From Ornithinimicrobium laminariae (lineage in GTDB: Bacteria > Actinomycetota > Actinomycetes > Actinomycetales > Dermatophilaceae): a stretch of 64,000 bases of DNA. The translations under genes and the position numbers were made by a program. The notes beneath the pieces were generated by a model. It did not search any database. It saw only the letters and a list, made by a program, of their open reading frames with translations, and had not been told where the DNA came from. Shown here in pieces: positions 24,122-30,820 of the stretch (the stretch's first letter is position 1; every line of letters begins with the position of its first letter). The stretch lies in contig NZ_JAHZSU010000005.1 in NCBI RefSeq assembly GCF_019457945.1, forward strand, positions 1 to 64,000, written 5' to 3'.

Positions 24122-24793
24122 GTCGTATCGAAGTGCTGATTGCTCCTCCCACAGAGCACCTGCTTCAACCGTGAAGTCTGGGTTGATTCTCCTCGCGATG
24201 ACAAGGATGAATGGAACCTCAGCCCCATGGTTGCGTAGCGCGGCGGATGCGCTCTGTGCATGCACACCGCTTGTGTACACATCGTCAACCACCGCTACGC
24301 GGCTGTCCCGCACGTTGGTGGTGACATCAAGCCAGGTCGGATCGTAAGTGCCGGGCTTCGGCGAGGCCCCGGTTGAAAACTCGAGCGTGTTGCGCAGGGG
24401 CGCCAGGAGCTGCGACGACGGTCCGAAGAGTTGGCTGACGGCATTGCCTGACGATTTGGTGGCCGGGATAGGGGTGGCAAAGTCGAGAGACCCGAAGTCT
24501 TCTCGTATCGCTGAACCGTATGCCTCTAGAAAATCGCGGAGCGTGTTTTTTAGCAATTCAGCGTAGCTCCTTGCACCATTTCCTGGGGTTTTGTAGAAGG
24601 TCACCCATTCCCGGAGTTCTGATGGCTTCACGTAGAGCGAAACTGGAAGCACACGAGTGACGAAACCAAGTTGATCTTCAGCGGTCTGGCAGTTCCAACA
24701 GCGGGCGTGTTCTCGCCGGCGCCATGAGCGACACGTCTCACAAACACGAGTATCGGCCTTCGGCGGCATGGTAAGAACTGCTAGATCAGCCAT
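24095..24793 (-). CDS. ComF-like phosphoribosyltransferase, ShosT-like candidate toxin
   Basis: A 232-residue protein starting at ATG 24793, which overlaps the stop of the upstream DprA-like gene (TGATG). Residues about 19-36 carry two Cys pairs (CETCRSW, CWNCQ), a zinc ribbon as in ComF. The PRTase loop VAVVDDVYTSGVHAQSA is at about 168-185. ComF-like PRTases act on PRPP. In the described ShosTA systems a PRTase toxin is paired with a DprA-family antitoxin, and the order and coupling here match. It is third in the minus-strand operon after the SIR2-SLOG and DprA-like genes. A longer start at 24865 would overlap the DprA-like gene and is not needed. Confidence 0.75.
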   Translation of the reverse strand: MADLAVLTMPPKADTRVCETCRSWRRREHARCWNCQTAEDQLGFVTRVLPVSLYVKPSELREWVTFYKTPGNGARSYAELLKNTLRDFLEAYGSAIREDFGSLDFATPIPATKSSGNAVSQLFGPSSQLLAPLRNTLEFSTGASPKPGTYDPTWLDVTTNVRDSRVAVVDDVYTSGVHAQSASAALRNHGAEVPFILVIARRINPDFTVEAGALWEEQSALRYDLSTLPYWR

Positions 24794-25719
24794 CAGTCGT
24801 TCAATGTCATATTTGTGCCACGTCGAGTATTCAATGCTCGAGTGGCGATCTGTGCGACATGCCATGGAGTGTCGGCGGCATGTACCCGCCGTTCCCGTCT
24901 TACCAGCGCTTGGATACTAGAACTTTCGTCAACGACAAACCTTGGCAGCACAACTTCGCGACCCTGCGCCAGTGCCGACTGCAACTCAGACCAACTCCCG
25001 CTGCGCTCATCCGCTGTCACGACGACACTCACGTCTGCGAAAGCACTAATTACGGTATTGCGTTGGACAAAGCTACTCGTTGTTGCAGGGGAGCCTGGCC
25101 TGAACGGGGAAACCAACGCGCCACCACAGTCAATGATGCGAGCCCCCAATTGACTATGTTCTGATGGGGAAAGGTCGACATCAAGCGCGTGACCCAGGAC
25201 TGCCACCGTGCGCCCTCCTGCATGCAGGCACGCACTATGAGCAGATTCATCAATGCCACGAGCAAGGCCCGAGATGATGACATGCCCGGCCTCGACGAGC
25301 TGCCTGGCTGTTTCGGCCGCGAACGCATAGGCCTCTGGCGACGTGTTTCTACTTCCTACTATTGCTGTTGCTGGCCCTTTGGGCAGGGAACCTCGAAAGA
25401 ACATGAGTGGTGGCCTGTCGTAAGCCTGCTGCACAAGTGGCGGATATTCAGGATCAACGACCGTGACGAACCTCAGGTCTGGCCATTCTTTCGTCAAGTT
25501 CTCAAACTGGGCGCGCCAATGATCCACGCGACGCGTGTCGACAGTTTTGAGGATGTAGCGATACAGCGCACCAGAGCGCGACCTAAAATTCACGTCGCCA
25601 GCGATCAGAGCTTCAACCGACTTTGCTTCCACCAGCAGATCGCTGAGATCCCGTGACGCGGCGGGAAGCACTTCAAGGACTGCGCAGAGGAACGCTACCT
25701 CTAGTTGTCGGTTATCCAT
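24793..25719 (-). CDS. DprA/Smf-family SLOG protein, ShosA-like candidate antitoxin
   Basis: A 308-residue Rossmann-fold protein with the DprA core: DPEYPPLVQQAYDRPPLMFFRG (about 92-110), AIVGSRNTSPEAYAFA (about 120), ISGLARGIDESAHSACL (about 150) and GGRTVAVLGHALDVD (about 170), then the RNTVISA block. True DprA loads RecA on incoming DNA; this copy has replaced parts of the C-terminal region and sits in a defence-like operon, so it is more likely the antitoxin or sensor of a PRTase pair. It begins 12 nt after the SIR2-SLOG gene and is coupled to the PRTase by a TGATG overlap. Confidence 0.8.
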   Translation of the reverse strand: MDNRQLEVAFLCAVLEVLPAASRDLSDLLVEAKSVEALIAGDVNFRSRSGALYRYILKTVDTRRVDHWRAQFENLTKEWPDLRFVTVVDPEYPPLVQQAYDRPPLMFFRGSLPKGPATAIVGSRNTSPEAYAFAAETARQLVEAGHVIISGLARGIDESAHSACLHAGGRTVAVLGHALDVDLSPSEHSQLGARIIDCGGALVSPFRPGSPATTSSFVQRNTVISAFADVSVVVTADERSGSWSELQSALAQGREVVLPRFVVDESSSIQALVRRERRVHAADTPWHVAQIATRALNTRRGTNMTLND

Positions 25720-25731
25720 TATGTACTTCTA

Positions 25732-27144
25732 CTAGAGGCCACCGACAGTACTCTGTTCTTTCAAATACATAGCACGCCTGATGAGTCTGCCCGCCGCCAA
25801 CACAGCGGTTCCTGCGTCATCTGAGTCAAGCAGAGCCCAGTCTTTACAGGCACGATCGTCGCTCGGTAAGTTTGCCCCTTCCGGGGTGTACTTCTCCCAA
25901 CACAACTTTGCCGTTCCTCCAGTGCACGCGAGCGGGATCACCGGCAGTAAGTCCTCCAGACACATCTCTATCTCGGCCAGCGTTCCGGTACCGCCACCGA
26001 TCACTAGCGCGGCACGCGCCTTCTTCATGACGGACTGCCGCAACTCCTCCTTCTGCAGACCGGAGTAGATGGCCGTACCAATTCGCTTGTGCATGTAGGG
26101 GGTTTGCGAGTCCTTCTTTTCACGGAAGTAGTACTGCAGACGGCTTGGGTCGTAGCGATCAGTTGCTATAAGTTCTTCGCCCAAAGCGAATGACATCTCG
26201 GTGGCAGCCGCCCCTGCGAGTGAAACGATCGAAATATCCATCTGTGCCATGTCGGCTCCCAACCGACGCGCAATGTCCTTGATATTGGTGTCATCTTTTC
26301 GTAGCGATCCGGAGACAAATAGGTTCTTCTTGCGAGTTCTGCGCTCAAGGTTTTGCAGAAGTGGAGTGAGGTCTCTGTAGTCCTCGATCTCGCACACCGC
26401 CACGCCACTGTGCTCAAGGTCGTTTACCCGGAGGTTGTGAAGTTTGGCAGCTGTTTCTTCGGTGGGCCGTCGGAGCACAGTGAAGTGCTCAGCGTGAGAT
26501 GATTTTTGTGGCATTGTTCGGCTGAGACGTAGCAAGATGTCAATGTTTGGGTCGGAGAAACTAAAGCCAACGAAGAGTGTCGATCGGGTTAGGTATGTAG
26601 CCTGTAAGGCGGACCACATACGCATGTTCTTGCCCTGGTAGGCCTCATAATCGCCACGCGTTATCACAGGCGGCGCTTCCCAACTCGAGCCATCCTTGCT
26701 GACGCTTCCGTGCATCTTGATCAGACGGCGTGAGGCATGTGTTGTGCGGTCGAGCAAATCGTCATCACTGGTAACGACGCGAGCGTCTGGCATGGCCCCC
26801 TCAAGAAGGCAGTCGTAGTTGGTCGTCCAGATCTCGTCAAGGGGCATTCGCGCGATTGTCTCGTGACCCAGGCCTGGTGAGGTCGCTGACTTCAAACTCT
26901 TCAGGATTGAAGATTCGAGGGTTGCTCGTCCCCCAGGCTGATTTTCGACGATGTACTGTGCCACCAGCGGCAGATCATCGAGTGTGCTGGGAACACCTGC
27001 TTGGGCTCGAAGGTTACCTAGAAGCTCGCCCCAACCAGGCGCTCCGGCATCTGTCGATAAGCCCGCGCCAGCAAATAACGCCGAATTTCGTGACTCGACA
27101 GCCTGACCGAAGTGACGCACTAGCTGGTCAGCATTGATAGGCAT
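25732..27144 (-). CDS. SIR2-SLOG (STALD) NADase, ThsA-like Thoeris effector
   Basis: A 470-residue protein, close to the usual ThsA length (about 476). N-terminal SIR2: LFAGAGLSTDAGAPGW (about 23-38), IWTTNYDCLL with the conserved Asn (about 110), and KMHGSVS with the catalytic His (about 142). C-terminal SLOG/STALD (about 275-450): LFVSGSLRKDD, VSLAGAAATEMSFALGEE and IGGGTGTLAEIE. In Thoeris, the TIR protein ThsB makes a cyclic ADP-ribose signal that binds the SLOG domain and triggers NAD depletion. No TIR gene is seen within this window, and the gene instead leads an operon with DprA-like and PRTase genes. There is no good ribosome-binding site; TAGTGT about 10 nt before the ATG suggests leaderless initiation. 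Confidence 0.85.
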   Translation of the reverse strand: MPINADQLVRHFGQAVESRNSALFAGAGLSTDAGAPGWGELLGNLRAQAGVPSTLDDLPLVAQYIVENQPGGRATLESSILKSLKSATSPGLGHETIARMPLDEIWTTNYDCLLEGAMPDARVVTSDDDLLDRTTHASRRLIKMHGSVSKDGSSWEAPPVITRGDYEAYQGKNMRMWSALQATYLTRSTLFVGFSFSDPNIDILLRLSRTMPQKSSHAEHFTVLRRPTEETAAKLHNLRVNDLEHSGVAVCEIEDYRDLTPLLQNLERRTRKKNLFVSGSLRKDDTNIKDIARRLGADMAQMDISIVSLAGAAATEMSFALGEELIATDRYDPSRLQYYFREKKDSQTPYMHKRIGTAIYSGLQKEELRQSVMKKARAALVIGGGTGTLAEIEMCLEDLLPVIPLACTGGTAKLCWEKYTPEGANLPSDDRACKDWALLDSDDAGTAVLAAGRLIRRAMYLKEQSTVGGL

Positions 27145-27485
27145 GACTCAACACTACGTTGCTTCGCCACCCATGGCCGAGTTGCTTGTCGCTGGCTTTC
27201 GCTCAGCAAGGTCACCGACGTTGCTGAACGTCTTGGAACGAACCCTAACTATGTCGCCCAATAGCGCCGCAGACTGATCGATGCTCAAATGATCTAAGCC
27301 CCCGCTCCTGTGGTTCCGTCACCTCCACCTTTGCGCGCACTAGAGACCACAACAGCCACGCATCGGGATGGCTGCGGTGGCTAGAAAAGCGGCCAGCCCC
27401 CCCAGACGCCGGCGTCCAAAACTTAACCAGCCCATGCCCAAGTCGCGTTCCGAGGATTTCGTAGAATCCCCCCCACCCGTTGGAA
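27145..27485. other. Intergenic region upstream of the SIR2-SLOG operon
   Basis: No convincing gene on either strand. The first 20 or so bp carry the likely promoter of the SIR2-SLOG operon. A plus-strand promoter for an antisense antitoxin RNA opposite the 32-codon gene was sought here and not found. Confidence 0.35.
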
Positions 27486-27535
27486 AACACACTAAGGGCA
27501 CAGAAGAAATTTATCTCCTGCGCCCTCAGCGTGTT
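27486..27535 (-). terminator. 18-bp-stem terminator of the 32-codon gene
   Basis: On the minus strand AACACGCTGAGGGCGCAG pairs throughout with CTGTGCCCTTAGTGTGTT (a few G-U pairs) around a 14-nt loop, followed by TT. The stop codon of the small gene lies 8 nt upstream. Arms: 27486-27503 and 27518-27535. Confidence 0.85.
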
Positions 27536-27542
27536 AGATTTA

Positions 27543-27641
27543 CTACTTCCTGTTCTTCCAAATATCTATCATATTTTTTGCTACTTGAGTTAAATAAGCA
27601 ATGCACTTAATCACTAGTACAAAAATCTCAATTTCATCCAT
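27543..27641 (-). CDS. 32-residue type I toxin-like membrane peptide (Fst/Ldr-like)
   Basis: ATG 27641 follows an excellent ribosome-binding site (AGGAAGG, about 6 nt away). The peptide begins MDEIEIFVLVIKCIAYL, a short hydrophobic helix, and ends IWKNRK, the Trp plus basic tail typical of Fst and Ldr toxins (Ldr ends WWRNRK). A textbook promoter lies upstream (TTGACT, 18 bp, TATAGT) and a strong terminator downstream, making a complete minimal transcription unit of about 200 nt. The patch is strikingly A+T-rich in a G+C-rich plasmid, pointing to transfer from a low-G+C organism. Such toxins insert in the membrane and are silenced by an antisense RNA, which I did not locate. Confidence 0.7.
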   Translation of the reverse strand: MDEIEIFVLVIKCIAYLTQVAKNMIDIWKNRK

Positions 27642-27677
27642 GTGTCACCTTCCTTTCTCTTTTTGTTCATTACACTA

Positions 27678-27707
27678 ACTATATATTAGAATCATATAAT
27701 TAGTCAA
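27678..27707 (-). promoter_or_regulatory. Sigma-70-type promoter of the 32-codon gene
   Basis: Minus strand: TTGACT at 27707-27702, an 18-bp A+T-rich spacer, TATAGT at 27683-27678. The start codon lies about 37 nt past the -10 box. This is the clearest housekeeping promoter in the window. Confidence 0.8.
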
Positions 27708-28001
27708 ACGTTTCCTGCATCTCAAGTCAAGGGCATTTCGGAGTGAAATGTAGCAATGCAAAGAAAGGAAAGCGTTTAGTCGTCTGGGGCTTCTGCTGTC
27801 AAGGCAGCTCTTCAAAGGTTTGCGTTCCCTCGAATGTGGCCCCGCCAAAATCCGTGCTACCTGAGAATGCGGACGGAGCAGAATCAGGGGCGGCGATGTA
27901 TATCGTGACGGTCAGGACCCCCGATGCCGGCGAGGCAATGTGCTCACGGCCGCGTCGAGAACTCCGGCGCACCTGGACATATGAGGGTAAGGGGCATGCG
28001 C
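27708..28001. other. Intergenic, no supported gene
   Basis: Overlapping plus- and minus-strand frames between about 27743 and 28113 look like mutual shadows with poor composition. I see nothing else in this stretch. Confidence 0.3.
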
Positions 28002-28700
28002 TCAGCGCGAAACAAATGAAGTCTGGAAGCCGTAGACGTCGAGCACTTTTGCGCGAGTCATCGAACGACGAGTCGGCTGGCCCGTATTCATATCCCATGT
28101 CCTGAAGCGGCACCTGACGGTTTCAACCTCGTCTGCGTGCTGATAATAGAATTCAGAAAGGTGCCGTAGGGCATCGGCCCCGACCTGGTTGAACGCTCGG
28201 CGTTCCGCTGTGGTCTCCCCCAGTATCCTGAAGGTGCTACGAAAGTAAGTATCGAAGGATGGGACGCAACCCCAAACACCCATCATCACTTTGCTGACCA
28301 GAGTCAAAGACTGTCCACCTTCAGGCAGCAACGCAGAAGACAGGTCAGCCCACGCGGCGTCAAGCACCTGCTTTCTGTCGGAGTCCAGGTAATCCGGCAC
28401 ATCAAAGCCGCGCATCTGGTCGTTGTGCTGCTCCACAACCTCAACCACCCGTTGGTAATGCATCGCATTGGTATGGTGAAAGAGGAAAGACGATCCGCGC
28501 ATCATTCCCCACGAAGCAAGGTAGTAGCCCAAGTGAAGGCAGGAAAGATCCATCACTTCGGTGGGTCTCGTGTTGTCTTGGAAATGGTTAAAACAGAAAT
28601 CCCAAGATCGCTCACGACGACGTGATGTCGGTGTGTCACTTTTTTCTCGCAGAAACGCTTCTAGGACAGCAGTGATTTCACCCGATGGAATAGACTTCAT
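28002..28700 (-). CDS. Conserved hypothetical protein
   Basis: A 232-residue soluble protein with a strongly patterned core: RSWDFCFNHFQD, then LSCLHLGYYLASWGMMRGSSFLFHH (about 51-75), then MMGVWGCVPSFDTYFRSTF. The density of Trp, Tyr, His and Cys and the SWGMMRGSS motif are typical of a structured enzyme-like domain, and I believe this pattern recurs in scattered bacterial genomes, but I know no function. It sits apart from the operons on either side. Only a weak CCCCGG-type sequence precedes the ATG. Confidence 0.65.
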   Translation of the reverse strand: MKSIPSGEITAVLEAFLREKSDTPTSRRRERSWDFCFNHFQDNTRPTEVMDLSCLHLGYYLASWGMMRGSSFLFHHTNAMHYQRVVEVVEQHNDQMRGFDVPDYLDSDRKQVLDAAWADLSSALLPEGGQSLTLVSKVMMGVWGCVPSFDTYFRSTFRILGETTAERRAFNQVGADALRHLSEFYYQHADEVETVRCRFRTWDMNTGQPTRRSMTRAKVLDVYGFQTSFVSR

Positions 28701-29162
28701 GTCCGGGGATGATAGTCGACCACGAAACGTGCTTAGGTCAGCCCCTCTCCCATTCCAGCAAAAACCCCGCCAGAAATAGCGCCCAGCTACATGAGCGAAG
28801 GCTGAACGGATACCAGTTTTACTCGTCCAACGTTCGAGGTGAGCCTCTTTTTTAGACTGGCTGGGCGCTAGCGTAGGTTACAGGCTGCGCCATGGGTCGT
28901 CTTGACGTTGTAGCGATTCCGCTAGGGGGCGCTCTTCTTGTGGGCTTCTGGAGTACACCCGCCCCCCGGATCTGTTACTAAATGGCTGACCACCCTGGGT
29001 AACGTGCATCTGGGGTCTAGACCCGCTTTTGGGACTGGGCTACCGGTGGTCCCGGTTTAACCGGGCCCGCAGCACGAACAGTGCGTGTCTGAGAACCAAC
29101 CCAAGCGCACACTTTTGGACCTGGGCGTTTGGGGTGCACCCCAGAAGACCACGCCTGATCGA
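28701..29162. other. Intergenic junction region with inverted repeats
   Basis: The stretch holds an 11-bp inverted repeat TAGCGCCCAGC/GCTGGGCGCTA at 28777-28787 and 28860-28870, and palindromes GGGTCTAGACCC near 29015 and CCCGGTTTAACCGGG at 29051-29065. Composition rises in G+C from left to right. It may mark the edge of the copper island. No gene is supported. Confidence 0.4.
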
Positions 29163-29777
29163 CTAGGTCTTCGGCGTCTCAACCGGCGTTTCGAGGTCCT
29201 CAGTCTCGGCGTTGCGCTGATGGCGGTAGAACGTGGCCCGAGACCACCCGACCAACTTCGCGGCGTCTTCAGCGCTTCGGCCTTTCGCGCGAGCATCGTT
29301 AACGATGTCGAGCTTTTCCGCAATCACGGCGGGGTCAACGGGTGGGCGGCCGAACACGGTGCCGCCAGCCCTGGCGGCGGCGATGCCCGCATTGACGCGC
29401 TCGGTGATGAGCTCTCGCTCGTATTCGGCCAAGGTGGCCAACATGTTCAGCATCAGCCGCCCGCTGGTCGTTGACGGATCGATGCCGTCCTGCACCGAAC
29501 GGATTCCGATGTCCGACTCGCGCAACAGGTTGACGGTGTTCAACACATCGATCAATGACCTCCCGAGACGATCGACGCGCCACACCACGACCGTGTCCCC
29601 TGCGGTGGCGTAGTCCAGCAATCGACGCATCCCGGGCCGCTGCACGGCGCTCTTGCTACCGGAGGTCACATCGGAGAACACATCGCGGCGCTCTACACCA
29701 GCTACCGCGAGAGCATCCAACTGCAGTTGAGCGTCCTGACCTGTAGTGCTGACCCGCGTGTACCCCAGAAGCCTCAT
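29163..29777 (-). CDS. Serine recombinase, resolvase/invertase family
   Basis: A 204-residue protein. The catalytic Ser is in GYTRVSTTGQDAQLQ (about 5-19). The family signatures VVVWRVDRLGRSLIDVL, the activating segment SGRLMLNMLATLAEYERELITERV and the E-helix are complete. The C-terminal HTH is GRSAEDAAKLVGWSRATFYRHQR, with a short acidic extension. Proteins of this size resolve cointegrates of Tn3-family or plasmid multimers. It lies at the left edge of the copper island, with candidate res subsites just upstream (29788-29936). No transposase gene accompanies it. Confidence 0.88.
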   Translation of the reverse strand: MRLLGYTRVSTTGQDAQLQLDALAVAGVERRDVFSDVTSGSKSAVQRPGMRRLLDYATAGDTVVVWRVDRLGRSLIDVLNTVNLLRESDIGIRSVQDGIDPSTTSGRLMLNMLATLAEYERELITERVNAGIAAARAGGTVFGRPPVDPAVIAEKLDIVNDARAKGRSAEDAAKLVGWSRATFYRHQRNAETEDLETPVETPKT

Positions 29778-29787
29778 CTACCCATGG

Positions 29788-29936
29788 TGTCTCAAAAAGC
29801 CCCGCTCGGGGGGAGGCTGACACGTTTCGTGTCGAGACAACTTCATGAGACACCTACGGTCGCCACGCCGAGCACCGGCTAACTATCCCTGAGGTCGGTG
29901 TCTCGATGTCTCATCAACCTGTACCTGTATGAGACA
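29788..29936. promoter_or_regulatory. Candidate res site: repeated TGTCTCA boxes
   Basis: TGTCTCA or its complement occurs at 29788-29794, 29846-29852, 29907-29913 and 29930-29936, with variants TGTCGAGACA at 29830-29839 and TGTCTCG at 29899-29905. TGTCTCAT and ATGAGACA at 29907-29936 form a 30-bp inverted-repeat subsite. The cluster lies directly upstream of the resolvase start, as in res sites. Confidence 0.55.
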
Positions 29937-29942
29937 ACGGAT

Positions 29943-30590
29943 CTACTTCAGGTTACCGGCCCACATTTGGACGTGTCCTCCGGTGAAGTTGTGGTGCTCG
30001 ATGTGGGTGCATGCGCTTTGGAGCTTTTTCCAGGGGCGCGAGTCGATGTCGCTGCCGCCGATGCGGGCGAGGATGCGTGCCATCAGCCGGGCCGGTGCAC
30101 CGCCGGTGGTAGGTGGGGCGACGTCGACAATGACGATGCGCGCTCCGGGAGGGAGAAGAGATAGGACGTTGTCCCAGGCTTGCGTCCGGTCGGACATCAC
30201 GGACAGGGTGTAACAGAACAGAGCGACGTGGATGGGTCCGGTGACGTGGTGGTGGGCCAGGATCTCAGGGCTGAGGCGGTGGGCCTCAGAGTGGATCAAG
30301 GTGCGGGGTGTCTCGACGTGTCGTTTCCGAGCTTGAGCCAGCATCGCTGGGCTGGGGTCAATCCCTACCAGCTGTCCGTGTGGACCTAGAGGTTTGGCGA
30401 TCAGTGGCATCGTCAGGCCGGTGCCGCATCCGACGTCAAGAACGCACTGGCCTTCTTCAAGGTGGGCGGCATGCACCGCTGCCTTCCGACCTTCTCGGTA
30501 GAGCAGATGCTCCAAAGACACCAGGTCGTATAAGGGCGCCAGAGCGCGGTAGCGACCCGGAGTGTGTTCGTCAGAGCGTGATTGAGCCAT
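29943..30590 (-). CDS. Class I SAM-dependent methyltransferase
   Basis: A 215-residue protein with the SAM-binding loop VLDVGCGTGLTMPLI (about 50-64), an acidic residue after strand two (VGIDPSPAMLAQARKRH) and the post-I region. It resembles small-molecule or UbiE/quinone-type methyltransferases (PLYDLVSLEHLLYR near the N terminus). The substrate is unknown. It is divergent from the copper ATPase, and the shared intergenic region holds CsoR-like boxes, so co-regulation by copper is plausible. Confidence 0.75.
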   Translation of the reverse strand: MAQSRSDEHTPGRYRALAPLYDLVSLEHLLYREGRKAAVHAAHLEEGQCVLDVGCGTGLTMPLIAKPLGPHGQLVGIDPSPAMLAQARKRHVETPRTLIHSEAHRLSPEILAHHHVTGPIHVALFCYTLSVMSDRTQAWDNVLSLLPPGARIVIVDVAPPTTGGAPARLMARILARIGGSDIDSRPWKKLQSACTHIEHHNFTGGHVQMWAGNLK

Positions 30591-30794
30591 GTCGATTCCC
30601 GTCCCAGTTGGCCAGCCCGGTCACGGTATCCCCTGCGGGTATCAGCTACGCGGTGCCTGCAGGTGTGGGCGCAGTCACGGTGAGGACCTGAGTTGGATGC
30701 GCGCATCTGGACCCACTGCATCTGGGTCCTGCCGACAACGACGGGGTTTGAGCACAGCCTAGGCGGGGGTGGGCTTGTTGAGCGTGCGACCTGG

Positions 30795-30814
30795 ATACCC
30801 CTTGGGGGTATAAT
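30795..30814 (+). promoter_or_regulatory. CsoR-like operator overlapping a TATAAT -10 box
   Basis: ATACCCC TT GGGGGTAT (30795-30811) is a near-perfect palindrome of the CsoR type. TATAAT occupies 30809-30814, only 6 bp before the ATG at 30821, so the transcript would be leaderless or nearly so. A degenerate copy of the box (GGTATCCCCTGCGGGTATC) lies at 30625-30643, closer to the methyltransferase gene. Confidence 0.7.
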
Positions 30815-30820
30815 GCTGGT

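Noticed and set aside
23339..27144. Complete Thoeris system
   Set aside because: The SIR2-SLOG protein is ThsA-like, but no TIR-domain ThsB gene exists on either strand of the window.
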